Shown here: in pieces, positions 47,171-60,055 of the stretch
Numbering within the stretch: the first letter of the stretch is position 1
Layout: each line of letters opens with the position of its first letter
Assembly: GCA_037367405.1 (NCBI GenBank)
Contig: JAZKJV010005536.1
Coordinates: forward strand, 124,001 to 188,000
From: Ottelia alismoides
Taxonomy: Eukaryota; Streptophyta; Magnoliopsida; Alismatales; Hydrocharitaceae
Direction: 5' to 3'
DNA length: 64,000 bases
Position numbers and translations under genes: made by a program
Notes under the pieces: model-generated
Databases searched by the model: none
What the model saw: the letters and a program-made list of their open reading frames with translations, nothing else
Told to the model about the DNA's origin: nothing

Positions 47171-48573
47171 TCTCTATGTCAAAAGGTTAAGAGTACGATG
47201 TGACAGAGGAGTGATAGGAAGGGTGCTAAGAGCAGTCTATGAATGCACACCTCTGAATGCAAACACAAAGCAAACCCCAATTTCACCAACTCAAGGCAGT
47301 GAAGGTCATGGAGGTTTGGCCAGATTATATTGTTTGTTTTAGTTTGTGACAAATGCAAAATTGGAAAGAGTTAACGAGTTGTTAGGTTCCTATATTTCCC
47401 TATAGACTATCCTGACTCTTACGACTAGTTGCACCCACTTTCAGCTAGTATGGGAGAAAGTATAGACCGTATGAGTACGGTTCAACATTACTTGAGGATG
47501 GAGCCTTACGAAGTGCACTCTAATCATCCCACTCTACTAAGGAAATCCGGACCATTTACTGGCTACCCGTAGATCCTCACTGAGAAGTGTCTAATCGTTT
47601 TTATAAAATCAGTAGTCAATCTAAAAATCCTAGCTTGGCTCTATCATAGTGTTCGTCTCTATCTCACTTGCGAATAAAATCAAACAATGAGGGGATTACT
47701 CTCTCAAGACAATTTTAGTTTCAATGTGATTTTTTTGTTCAAGTTGCATTAGTAGTCCCAATTTTAAGCTTAATTTTCACTGAGTTTAGTCCACCACACA
47801 AAGCAGTCTAATAGACAGTCCCAATTTTTTTAAATTTTGCATTATAAAACTAAGAGAAAGGGAGTCGAGAAAGGCTGATGCAACGATAAATTCAATTATG
47901 CATGCTCAGTTCTGAAGACTTACAATGATCCTCACGCTCTTCATGCAGGATGCAATACATAATTGAAAATTTTATACTATATGAAATGCAAGCAATGAAA
48001 ACCGTACCTAACAGATAGTTCTACTTAGCAGCAACAAGTAAATTGAATTTGACTAAGTGAAAACGATCTAAGGTGTGTATAATTATAGTGAAAGTGTGGT
48101 CCTAAATTACGAAGGGCACAAACCAGTTTGAAGTTATACTATCGTGTACCTATCCTAATTTCGCCACTCAAGTCAGACCCTACCCTCACCGGAGGGTGAA
48201 ACATGCCGACACACCAAAGAAAAAATGTTCAGTATCTTTTACACATGAAAGAACTCGATCGGGAACCGCTGTAAATGAGCAGTTAATTAGAAATTAAATA
48301 AAAATACTCTCTCTCCAATTAAATTCTTCGGGCGGTCGGTCGCTTCGAGTTGTGTCGGCTTCCAAGAGAGCCGCTCGAAGTTCACCAGGTACCTGGTATG
48401 AAAAATAGAAGATCGGATATTAGATAGGTTCACAGAGAAATATAGAAAAATAAATAAAATAAAATAAATGTTGGAGGAAAAAATGGAGAAATAATTACAA
48501 GAAAAACCGAAAGTCAGACTACCCGGATATGGAAAACCTAAAACCTTGATTTCTAAAAACAACCTAATTCGTG
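47171..48573 (-). other. Athila leader between PBS and gag
   Basis: Non-coding, AT-rich, with a stem-loop CGGCT/AGCCG (48,356-48,360 and 48,369-48,373), a GAGAGAGAG run (about 48,306-48,316 on minus) and a segment at 47,940-48,030 that resembles element A's leader. The 109-codon ORF at 48,287-48,616 crosses the PBS and LTR end and is not a gene. Confidence 0.5.
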
Positions 48574-48593
48574 TCTCCCCAACAACAGTGCCA
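48574..48593 (-). promoter_or_regulatory. Primer-binding site, tRNA-Asp type, decayed
   Basis: On minus: TGGCACTGTTGTTGGGGAGA, two bases (AA) after the LTR end. The usual plant tRNA-Asp PBS begins TGGCGCCGTTGCCGGGGA, so there are three C/T or A/G-type changes. It fixes the LTR boundary at 48,596. Confidence 0.82.
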
Positions 48594-48595
48594 TT

Positions 48596-51500
48596 TGAAA
48601 AACCGCAGAGTAACACTCTTAATAATGTCGAATTAATGTTTGAATTTCATTGTAGGTAGGAAATTTTGGATTGTAGGTAGGCAATTTTGGATTGATCCAA
48701 AATTAGTAATTAATTTTATAATTAAACGTAAATGGTCAACTTTTTTTACTTCGGAAGTCTAAGGTCGAACTCAGGGAGGCAGTTGTCTCCTTAGGTTGGA
48801 TTTTAGTAGATCTCAAAATTAGTTTTTTAAAGAGGTATTTTTTTAATTTTTAAATGCAATAAATGTGGTAAATGCAATTTTTGCAAATTTCAGGGGATTA
48901 ATTACAAATCTCGATAAAATGAATTCCAAAAATCCTAAAACTTGGCCAGAATTTTAAATATGATGAAATTATATTATTGTAATTTTTTGAAATTTTTGGA
49001 TGCAATACGAATATCCAATAATTAAAAGAATGCAGATAATGAGATTTTCAATAATTAATTATAATAAATATTAAATTTACTTATTTTTAGAAAATAAAAT
49101 TATTTAAGATGCATCACTAGGTAATATATCTAAGAAAAATCGTAGACCCTAAAAATATTGGATTTAATACTTATTAAATTTTAATAAGTAAAAGGCACAA
49201 AATGATTTTTATAGAGAAAAGTATGCATGCAAATGCGATTCTTTTTGGGTACAATGTAAATAGCTATTCATTGTATTACCATTGAATTTTTGGCAATTTT
49301 TGGATCGATGGTTAATTACCTATGAATTTCAGAGCAATCAGTGGGAAATATATACAAGATTCCATGATAATATTAATTATCAAATAACCGCAGTGCATAA
49401 CATTATAATGAATATACCACAATGTAGAGAATTAGTTGTAGAATAAAGTGCAATTTTTTAAATAAATAAATAATGCAAAAATAATATTCAAATGATAGAG
49501 GAAATATAGGGGTCTGTTTGCAATTATAGAAAATAGAACAATAAAAAAATGCAGAGTGGAGACTTAAGAGTAATTACCAGACCCCCTGGGGTTTAACTTG
49601 CATAATTCCTAGTGTGTCACATGCGAAGCACGTAACCTATGCGCTAGGGGTTCCTCCTGTAGTTGGTGTAAATGTACGGGCCTTCTTCGTAAATAGTCCA
49701 CCAGGGCACGTACGAGGCATGTGCCTGATCCAAGGTGGGATGTTGTGCAATTAGGCGGACCTCCGGGGGCTTCTCTTGCAAATGTCCCAAGGAGCAGCTA
49801 CTCGTCACATGTCATCTTTGGATTCCACGCCAGACTGCAGGGGTAGAGGACCAGCGGCCCAAGGTGGAAGATGATGGTGAGTTGGTGCGCAGGCGTTCAG
49901 ACCAGAGGTACGAACAGGTGGAGGACTGCTCGTGGTGGGGTAACTAAAGGCGGACCAACACGAGGCGTAAAAGGAGCTGATGATCGGTCGAAGTTGAAGG
50001 AGTGACCTTGGTCGACACACGACCGTCGAGGGCGATGGAGCTCCAAGCTCGAGCGCCTGTGACTGTACACGTAGCTGTCGTTGGTGATGGAGGGTGCTGG
50101 AGTGGCGTGACCGAAGTGGAGGCTGGTGGAGATGACGACCTACTGGTGTGGGCGGTGGTCGCGAGCTGCGAGCTTGGGCAATTGGTGGGCGGCGGCTTCC
50201 GGTGGAAGTGTCGATGGCTCACGGTGCAACTTCACTCCGACGATGGCGTAGGGGTGTTACGCACGGTGGAAGGCGGTGTGTGATAGAAGTTAAGGTGACT
50301 CGGAGTACGTCGGAATGTTGCTAGGTGGATGTGCGCAGGAGGGGCTGGCTGAAGGGAGAGATGAGGCTGGTGTGATGGTGGGGAATGAGCGGAGAAATAA
50401 GATGAAAGGTGTAATGATGAGTGAGGTGAGGAGGAACAAGATCGGGGGGAGGTAATTTGGCAGAGATGAAGCCCAAGGGCGATGATGTCAATGGTGAAGA
50501 GGAAGAACAAAGAAAACAGAGGAAAAGATGCAGAACAAAGGAAGAGGAAGAGAGGGAAGATGAAGGGAAATGGGATTACCTGGAGATATGGTTCACCTGG
50601 AGAACATCGTGCTCGAGGAGCGGGACGTGGTCGTCTCTTGCAAAGAGCTGAGGTGATGAAGTTCTGAGACTGGGACAAGGTGGGTGGATTCCTCAACAAC
50701 AAAGCTTCAAGATTCGTATCTCTCCTAGACGCAGAGCTCATCTTTGCCTCCTAGTGTTTCTACCTTCGTGTTGTCACCTTGAAGGTTCCGAGGGTTGGAG
50801 CTCGCTCTTTTTGATGGAGGATTCAGGCAGTTGAAGATGCGGTGGAGTTATATAGGGAGGAAGAAGAGGAGATAAGGAGGATTGGCGAAGGGGCCGGATG
50901 CGATGGTTGCGGAGCAGCGGCCAGTAGTGAGATAAGGGGAGAGGTGCATGAGAGCGGGAGAGGGTTGACGGAGGTTGCGAGCAAGAGGAGGAGAGGCCCC
51001 CGACGGTTGTGGGTCCTGCGGGGGTTGGCGTTAGATGGAGAGGGAGAAGAAGACCAGCACATGTGAAGGGCACGTAACCAGCACATGTCTTGTATTTTTT
51101 TATAAAAATGAAATAAAAAGGAGGTAAAAGTGATAGACACGTGGCGGCTCCAGGAGTTGCCACGTGTCAACTCCAGAAAATTCAGAAAAAGAAATACAAT
51201 GATAAATCGAAAAGAAATTGCAACCAACCTCGGATCAAAAAGTTCTTAATATGAAGCTTGCTCATCTCGATGAGATCTACAACTTTTATGAAGAAACAAA
51301 GAGCAAAAGAGGTCATCTGTACAAAGCGATATTTTTGGGGGTACTCTATGTACATAAAATACCTTGATTTTTGGGTTTTGTAATTTTTTTATGATTTTTT
51401 AATTAAGAGAAAAATCGAGAAAACTAACGATAAAATCAAAGATAAATATTTACACATTAATATATATTGTTTGTTTTTTTAGTAAATAAAAAATAGGGAA

Positions 51501-52183
51501 ATAAAATAAAGAACATGAAAGATGTTTGTACATATTTTCAAGGGATACTCGGAATCGATCAGTTTCTTTGATTTTTAGTCTTATTTTGGATTTGGATTTT
51601 AGTGCATTTTAAAAACACTTTAATCAAAGAATATAAATGAAAAAGAAATAAAAGAAAAAAGATTAATTATGTACATAAAATAATTGGTCAAAATCAATCA
51701 AAAGACAAAATACGCAAAAGAGGCCCAAAACCCAACTTTCACATACGAGCTCCGATTTTTAAGAAATTGGTCTAGTTTTGAAGGTCATTGAATATGTATT
51801 ACTTTAAAAGTGAGTAGAACTAAATCGGACAATATATGACGAAGATATGGGCATTTTAGTCTGCCTATTCTGAAATTGGGGTTTTGTCTCACGGGCCAAT
51901 TATTTGAGTTAGTATTTTTTATTTTTCCTTTAATCTTTTTAGTTATATGTACACAATACAAGTGGCTTGAGGTCAATTGGAGTTTGTATGAATTAGTTAA
52001 AAATGCATGAAGTTGGGTGGAAATACGAAGATGATTATGAATGCAATTGTGCATGCTAAAATGCAGATATTAATTCTAAGTACATGAATGGTAAAAATGT
52101 GGATTAAGTGATGAAATGCAGCTAATTACTCGGGAAAAAAGCTCTATTTTCATCTTTTAGTATGATGAATCACATATTCATCA
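48596..52183 (-). mobile_element. 5' LTR of the Athila-type element
   Basis: 3588 bp, partner of 25,469-29,082. On minus it runs from TGATGAATATGTGATTC to GGTTTTTCA. The minus TATA box CTCCCTATATAACTCC is at about 50,845-50,859. CACGTG words lie upstream at about 51,138 and 51,161. The GC-rich ORFs (49,735-49,947; 50,232-50,741; 50,774-51,163 and others) mirror those in the 3' LTR and are rejected as genes. Confidence 0.92.
50845..50859 (-). promoter_or_regulatory. Presumed promoter TATA box of the Athila-type element
   Basis: CTCCCTATATAACTCC-type sequence on minus, conserved at the same place in both LTRs. It would start the genomic RNA toward lower coordinates. Confidence 0.55.
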
Positions 52184-52188
52184 TTAAT

Positions 52189-53530
52189 CATCCAAATAAA
52201 TAGAGAGTAAGCTTATGTAATGAATCAGATACTTCCCCCGAAGGGTACTCGAATGTGGTACGATGGGACATGGTCTCACCATCGTAGTATCCCTATGCTC
52301 AAGTAATTAAGACCAACTCTGCAAATGGAATCAGGCCTACTCACCCACGCACCAATAGAAGCGTTATTACTTCACAAGCCTAGGCGATACACAAGGCAGT
52401 AAATAGGCTGGGATTTGAGCTCTAATCCTTAAGGGTCGTGCCTCACTTGGTTTGGAGAGTACCTCAAGACAATGAGGGCTTTATGGACCCAAACAATGAT
52501 GTCCATTAATGAATTTTGATTATGGTCAAGTTTTCTTAACAATCCCTTTTTATGTCTTTTGGTTTTAACTTTTTTGAATATTTTCAATGTGATTTGTCTA
52601 AAGAATTTTCTGATTTCTTATATTTAAATCCAAGAAAAGTGGGGGAGAAAGATGGAAAGGTCGATGCATGTGAAATCTATGAATGCATGCAGTCAATAAA
52701 TATGTGTACCTTGAGCCAGCATTCTACATGCAATATGATCCGTGCATAAATGTAACCATGGCTATGTATACACGCAATCGATGAAATCGCTCTAGAAACA
52801 AGAATTGTTATTATGGTGAAGAAATTGATTAATTTGACTAAGTCCAAGCATATCGACTATATTTACATGATTCTACTTAGGCTTTGGACCTAGTTACCAT
52901 ATCAAGAAACCTTAGAGTCTAAGGTCTCAATCACCAAAGACGTGAAATAGAAAAAAAGCGAAAAACACAAAACATGATAAATAAAAGAAAATAAAGGGAA
53001 AATAGGGAGAATGAAATATAGAAGACGATAAAATTCATGATGAAAACTGATCAGATCTGCCAGGTGAAAAGACAACTAATGAAAAGGACCCAAATAAGCT
53101 GTGTTTGAGAGTGTCCGAAATATTACAATTATTATTTAAATATCACTCTCTCGCCAAAAATAAAAACAAGACTATAATAATCCAAACTACTCTGCTCTCT
53201 CAGTTCTTTGTGAGCTTTTGTTGCTGTCTCCTACCGACTTAGTTTGCATGAGCCAGCTTCCACCTCGCTCGGATATGTCAGTTCTCCTAGAAGATCCTCC
53301 CTTGCTCTGCAGGCCCTCGCAACAAAATTAAACAAGAGAGTGATTAGAACAGATAATCAATTAAGCAAAAAGAAATAAAAGCAAAAAATAAAATAAGATA
53401 AACAATGTGTACAATATAACATAACCTTTGCTAATCCATAGCAATAGCGTTGTTGAACAGAGGATGTGTCGTAGTGTGCTAATAAGCTAACACAGCAATC
53501 GCTACATCAACTGATCCAAATTCAAACAAT
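52189..53530 (-). mobile_element. Leader of another Athila-like element (element B)
   Basis: Non-coding. Around 53,030-53,270 the sequence tracks element A's leader (about 560-760): 'gccaggtgaa', a 'ttatttaaatatcactctctc' region, a pyrimidine tract and a GC-richer block. The TSD of the 26.7-kb element shows it inserted into this DNA. The 65-codon ORF at 52,552-52,749 has no domain. Relationship seen by eye only. Confidence 0.35.
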
Positions 53531-56500
53531 AATTAACCCGCAAGTAGATATTAAGCGATAATGTGTCTAAGTTAAAATTTATTATAACTCTACATAAATA
53601 TGTTTTTAGTCATAAGTAGGCAGAGTGTCAAATATTGGGATTGAAAAATGAAGGGTAGTAGTTATTGCTAATTAATAATAATTATTTTTTAGATTTTTCT
53701 TATTTTTCTTAATTTTATGGCTTTATATTATATTAAATTTTTATGGATTATTAATTTTATTATTTTTATATTTTAGTTTTATGTTTTATATTTTTTAATT
53801 TTGTGAATTTTTAATTTTTTTTATTTTTAAAATAATGTATATATATTAATATCAATATCATATTACATCTTATGTATGTAATATATAGTGTATATATAAT
53901 ATAGCTTTTAACATTTTTATTTAAGTTAAAATATAGTCATAATAAGAAAAATATTTTTCCTTTTTATATTTTTCTATATTTTTGTATTTTTATATGATTT
54001 TTCTAATTTTTATGGACTTTAAAGTAATAAATATATGAAAATAATGAATATGTAAAATCTGTGAGATTGTTTCAGGTTTAATAAATATTTTGAAGTACAA
54101 AATTAACCCAAAATAATTGTTAATATATAATATATAATAAAGAATGTTCAGATAGAGAAACATATATTTTTTTTATTTTATAGATTTTTTTCTAACTTTT
54201 ATAATATTTTTCAGTGTTTTGTGATTTTTATGTTTTATATTTTATATTTTTTTAGTGATTTTAAGATATATGAATATAGTATAATATAGCTAATATTTTT
54301 TGGAATTTGTGGAGATATTTTTGGATTTTTATGTATTTTTATATATTAAACAAGGAATACATGTGTGTTTTTGTATTTTTCAAAAATAGGAAAACTAAGT
54401 TCAATGCCTAATAAAAATTAAGTGTGAATAAGCACGGTTCCGGGCATCTATCCTAATTTTCCTATATTTTTTAGCGTAAAGAAAATATTTAATATGAACA
54501 ATATGTTAGCCATGTGAGCTTGAGGTGAACCATTTCTACAATAATTGTTATTGTAATCTTTGATATATCAAGAAAGGTTATTGGTTTATTTCACCCCATG
54601 TAAATCAATAAATGCACTTATAAGGTCTCTTAGTAAAATTAGGGTTATGTACCATGGCCATCTTAATAATCATACAGTTGTTGATTCAATGTTTGAATCA
54701 TAGAGGCTGGTTCTTGGAAGATATCTAAAGAGTTAGATTGAATACTCATCAAGCACCGTCAAATGTTTATTAAGAGATGATCTCCAGCAAGAGAAGGAGA
54801 TGGCAATCCTTCTCTAAAGGCTAATATCTGACCGATCTCTTGATGCAGGTCCTCTACATAGTAATAGAGATTCGAAGGTGTCAGATAAGTTAGATCAAAG
54901 AGTTGACTTAACGAGATTGAGATAACCAAGACCTATGTCGTATACTATCACGATATATACTCTCACCAAAGATAAATGTATTGCTATATGATTAAGTATG
55001 TTCACTTGGCATACCGATAGGTTGATGACCTAATCAAGGTCTATACACTAGCGAGTTGGTGTGCATATAAGGGCATATGAGTAAGATGATCTCTCAAAGG
55101 GATCATACAGGTTCACTACTGAACCAGAAGATAAGAGCTCACTCATGAGTTATTAGGGCCAATCAAATTCCATGCATGGTCATTTTTTTAGAAGCATGAG
55201 AAGAATTTATGGGTATGATATATGATTTTGGACAGCATATGATCGATACAAACTCCCAATGATCGAATGAGAAACTTAATGATAAAACCCTGAAGAAGAC
55301 AGTCTAAAAGTGATTTAAAACTTTGGGTTATTTCTAGGTTTTCAGGTATGTAGGATGTACAGGTATTAGGAATATCAAGGGTGATGTGATAATAAATGAT
55401 TGTATAACCATTACACTTCCATTCAGATGGGGTGATGAAACAAGTTTATATTTTAGTGGCTCCTCTCAGTAGAGAAGTAATCTAATCTTAGTCCAAATGT
55501 TGAAATTGTTCTGAATATGATTCAGATGCAATGAGAAGATTAGATTTACATATTTGAGAGGTCTTTGAGATCTGTATTTGAGATATAATCTCAATATCCA
55601 AGTCACTATACATGGAACGTACAATCTCCATTTCTTATCTCCAAGTATCCGCAGAGAAAGTGCATTATTCTTGAAATAATTCAAGAATAATTCCATAGTT
55701 GAATAATATATCTGAGCATTGGAAACTTGATAATTAAATGTGAATTAATTATCACGAATACCATGAATATGATTAATATTATTTAGATGCATGAGAATAG
55801 AGATATGATTTCAATATCAAGGATATGAATAATATGAATATCACTATCTATATTAATCATATATATTATAGATGTGATTTATAATATATTAGAGGCAACT
55901 AATTGGAAATAGTATTTATGAATTAAAAGTTGATGTGAATCGGATTCACATTGAACATTATTTGAAAATACAATTTACATTTTATTTTGGACGTATGAGT
56001 ATGATTCATATTTTCAATGGCATGATTGAAAATAATTTAGAATTACTTTTGTGAATAAATTTTCAATAAAAGTAGTTGCAAATAACAAATGATTATGTGA
56101 GATACAAGATCTCGCATAATTGGAAGAAGGAAGACACCTTCCAATTATTGAGGGTGGGTGGCCGCCCTTGAGTCCTAAATCATGGTGATTGTCCACTCCA
56201 TGATCGGAAGGAGGATTGCCTCCTTCCTAATTCGTCTATGCTTATTGATTTGATTGAATTAAATTATGTTGAAGATTATTCAATATATTTCATTTAATTT
56301 AAATTAATAAAAACTATTGTTGCAAATTTATGCAACAAAATCATGACCATTGATTGAAAGCACAAAACAATCTAAACCATTGATTTTGTGAGCATGTGGA
56401 TTAGGATCCATGAACAACAATTTATTATAAAAGAAAGGGCAATCCTAGCTCTTCTTTTACAACACAATTACAATAGAAAACTCTCATCCATTCTCTCTAT

Positions 56501-59500
56501 ACATCCCATACCCACCTCAAGTGTGGTCGTCCACATCTTGACCTAGAGAATGGCGCCATCGTCACCACGCCATTGTGATGTCGGATCAACTGCTCGTGGA
56601 TCTCCATCTTCTTTGGTGCTCCTTGTTCATGAAGAAGACGTCAGATCTTGTGAGATAAAATCAGGAGATTTATTGCTTGGATCTCCGACTTTGATTGCGA
56701 GAAGAATGTGTCTCATCCTTACACTAGCAATCGTCCCCTCCGTCAGATTGGACTTGAGATAGGAGGTCTCTTACTTTAGAGACAATGATCTCAACCACGA
56801 TTCAAGAGATATTGATACAACTTGTTTGTGATCTTGATGAAATGATTTGAGAAGTGTTTTCGAATCTTGTGGTTTCATCTCTTTAAAAAAATTTAATTTT
56901 CGCTCCCTCGAGCAACTAGTATGAGTAGTCGCTCTAGATCGCATTTGATGTGATCTTCACACTTCTGTGATGTGTTAAAGCCCAAACCCTAGCCTTCACG
57001 ATATTCATCAAATAAAAATATAAAGATGGATGGGGCTTATTTGCAACTATAATAAACTAATAATCATTTCAGAACATGCCTAGAAAGTATAGGGTACAAT
57101 ATGCAAAAATACCATCACCTCATATGGTACTAGACGTGAGGCGGAAGGACCTTTTTGTGTAACAAGAAAGCTCAGGATCCTACATGCAATTTCTACTAAA
57201 AGTATGCACTACATAATTGATTTACATTATTAAAAAGTAAATACAATGGGACGGAGGGTCTTCACGAAATATACCTAGGGGGTGGGCGTGCAGCATGCAT
57301 GGATTGGATCATGTAGCTCTAGTGTTGCCACGTAGCGTCACTTAAGATGATCAACGGTAGAGATGAGAGAAAGCTTCATTTAGTTTCAATGGACCAGATT
57401 AGATCTGAGATGAGGCTTCGATCGGATAGTTCTAAGGATGTTAACAAGAATACGGAAGAACACTTCCATGTTCGAGTTTTGATCCTTGAATGCTTCTCCT
57501 TCTAGTCGTCTCCTACTATGTTGATTGGCTCACTCCCTTCATGGGACCCTTCTACATCTACAGGACTGCTCCAGAAGCTCAGAGCCTTGTCAGAAGAGGC
57601 GTGGAGGTGGTTTCTTCTCTTACGATGAGGGAATGAACTTCCAAGATCGATTGGGATTCTAGGTGCTTCTTCTGGACCCCTTTCTTGAACAAAAATGAAG
57701 AGCGCTCGAGGGGGAAACTGCATTGCATGATAAATGAGGTGGATGGATGATCTTCGATGAATGGTTACTGATGGAGATCAGATTCATTTATCTATACAAT
57801 ATAAGGTTGATCTGGACGTAGAGGATCGATGGAAAAGTGGTGGGGAAGGTAGTGGGATACTTAGGTGGAGTCGGAGGCAGTGTGGTTCAAGGTGGAACGA
57901 TGGTTGGAGCTCTAAGATCCGGTGAAATTCGATCTAAGATTTTATGCTAAATAAATGAACTGGAATAAAACTAAGGATTAATGTACTCTAAGAAACAAAA
58001 AATGCAACCTAAAAAGCTAATTAAAACTAGGCCTCAACGTGGCTTACCTTGAAGATGGAACATTCGCCTAAGCTGCTTCGTCGAGATGGATCTCTCCTCA
58101 GAACTCTTTCTCCATGTTGTGAATCAGGTGCTCCACCTTCCCGTCACCAAGAGGAATGAGTCAAGATTGATTTTAGGGGTTACGGTGGCTCAAAGAGGAT
58201 CAAAATTAGACAAGAAGGTGGATGAGATTATTTATAAACTTGGCGAGGGGTAATTTTGGGAAGAAGACTGCGTGCAACAGGAAAGTGGTGAGTGAGACCT
58301 TCAGGAATGGTAAGATGGAGGAAGATGGAGGATCAGAAATGGTGAAGAGCTCGAGGTGATCAGAAGTAAGGAGATGGCATGAAAAATCAGGGAAGAGAGG
58401 GGATTCTGAATGTACGGGTCACGTTCATGTGGGGAGGGGGTGTTGACCTGGAGGTCAACATTCCCCGTGCCCTCATTAGGCTACGTAGGCACACTAAGGA
58501 CAAAATATAAAATAAAAATAGAAGAAAATAGAAAATAAAATAGTAATTATTTTATTAAATAAAACTTAAACATGAAAATGTTTCTAATTTTATAAACTTT
58601 TTTATGGTGATTTTTATTTATTTTTTTATGAGATGTTAATATTTACATGTACATATATACGCATATATACCAGTATTAGATATTGTATTTTTATTTTATA
58701 TTTTATATACATAATGTTGTATTTATATATTTTATATATTTACAACATTATTTAATATGTATCTATATATTTTTATCGTATTTATTATTATTTTTTGTAT
58801 ATATAAATAATTACATGTATGTATGTTATAGGTATAATATACCTATGTTTTATGATTTCTTATTTATTTTGATATTTTTTGGCTTTTTTGTGATTATATT
58901 TTTAATTATATTTTATATAAAATATACAATTATTTAAAAATATAAAAAGAGTAAAAATTTTATGAATAAATAATTGGTTATATGTATACATGCTCCAATA
59001 TAATAGTACCCCCAAAAGTCAACTTTTGTATCATAGTTTCATTTTCAATAAAACCACCTTCATTTGATAGATAATTTAATTTTAAATACAATCGAGATGA
59101 GTTTGGTTCAATTTGAGTTCATATGGAGTATATATTGATCAATGAAGTTCAATTTACGACCTTTTAATATGTGTGTACCATGTGTATTGTGCATTATTTT
59201 TATTGGCTATTATTTTTATAATTTTCTATATACTAGTATGTACAAGTGTTGTGTTGGAAACTTTCTTATTTGGAGTGTGTAATGTGTTAAACAAAATAGT
59301 GTAAAAATGATTATTTACAATATATAGAATTAGGATTTTTGAGATATTGTATACAGTATTTGGGCCTTATCTCCCCCTACTTATTCCTAGTCATCCTGGT
59401 CAATATTGACGTGGTCTCAGGGTTTAGGGTCGGTCGGTATCTGGATACTTCATTTATTTTTCATTTCTTTATTCTTTAATTTTGGGTTTAAATATAGATA

Positions 59501-59560
59501 ATTACATGTTCATTGTTAATTTATGCAAATTGGTAGTATTTTTAAGTATTTTGCTAGGAA
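53531..59560 (-). mobile_element. Degenerate Athila-like LTR (LTR B), interrupted
   Basis: The order AT-rich (53.5-54.6 kb), GC-moderate (57.0-58.5 kb), AT-rich (58.5-59.6 kb) reproduces that of the complete Athila LTRs. 'ggggcttatttgcaacta' (about 57,032) parallels 'ggggtctgtttacaatta' (26,342). 'cttatctccccctacttatt' at about 59,368 is the reverse of the nested element's 'tagggggagataag'. LTR A shares several blocks with it. A copia-like LTR occupies the gap at 54.6-57.0 kb. Ends and TSD not found. No gene: 56,550-56,762 and 57,502-57,723 are unsupported ORFs. Confidence 0.45.
54640..56990 (+). mobile_element. Possible solo LTR of a copia-like retrotransposon
   Basis: This block differs from LTR B on both sides. 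It has a plant LTR-like end: a TATA box TATTATAAAAG at about 56,425, then a leader with GTGGTCGTCCACATCTTGAC, then 'ttttcgctccctcgagcaac' (about 56,900), wording typical of the end of copia LTRs. No internal region or partner LTR is present. Exact ends, PBS and TSD were not found, so the classification is tentative. Confidence 0.3.
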
Positions 59561-59844
59561 GCCAAAAAGGAAGAAAGAAGGTAGATGAATGATTATTCTT
59601 CAATAATAAACTAAATTATTTTATTATTTCTATTTATAGTAAACATGTAATTTCTAAAATTATGGGGAGACCAAGGAAGGTAAAATATCTCTATATTATA
59701 GGAAGTCAAGGGGTGATGAAGAGGTCGGCCCCCACTCGTCCCCCCTCCCTCCATCGATCCCTGATTTCCAAAAGCATATATTGACAATCTCGTATTCATA
59801 TCATGTTTTCCAGACAAGATGAAGATCGATGTAATTCCGTGTTT

Positions 59845-60046
59845 GCGTGGGTGTGCGTGCCTACGTGCATGTGTGTGTGTGTATGAGAGAGTATGTGGTG
59901 GTATGTGTGTGTGTGATATGTGTGTGCATGTATGTATGCAGTGGGTGGGTGCGTATGTGCGTGAGTGTCCTTGTGTTTGTGGCGTGCACGTGTGGGACAA
60001 TATAGATACATACACACACTTATAACATGCACATACATACACACAT
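59845..60046. repeat. TG/CA-rich cryptic microsatellite
   Basis: Interrupted (TG)n and (GTAT)n tracts, e.g. GTGTGTGTGTATGAGAGAG. The Cys/Tyr-rich plus-strand ORF (59,819-60,025) and His/Thr-rich minus-strand ORFs (59,611-60,042; 59,796-60,044) are by-products of this composition. Confidence 0.75.
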
Positions 60047-60055
60047 TGTTCTTTT

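Larger units (their letters stand above)
25469..52183 (-). mobile_element. Athila-type Ty3-gypsy retrotransposon, complete ends, hosting a nested element
   Basis: Minus-strand element with a perfect TSD TTAAT (25,464-25,468 and 52,184-52,188), paired LTRs (25,469-29,082 and 48,596-52,183) starting TGATGAAT on minus, a tRNA-Asp-type PBS, gag, protease, reverse transcriptase, integrase and PPT, all in the expected order on minus. It spans 26,715 bp; 10,599 bp belong to the nested element plus a 5-bp duplication, so the element itself is about 16.1 kb. RNase H is deleted and all frames are broken. The protein text (GTYAFRRMPFGLCNAPGTFQ; VFDAWGIDFMGPFP) is Athila/Tat-like. On a 114-bp sample the LTRs differ at about 12%, so the insertion is old. 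Confidence 0.92.

Noticed and set aside
48287..48616. 109-codon minus ORF with hydrophobic stretches
   Set aside because: It crosses the LTR end and primer-binding site of the Athila-type element, so it is leader/LTR sequence.
59611..60044. His/Thr-rich minus ORF and Cys-rich plus ORF as candidate secreted peptides
   Set aside because: They are translations of a TG/CA microsatellite.
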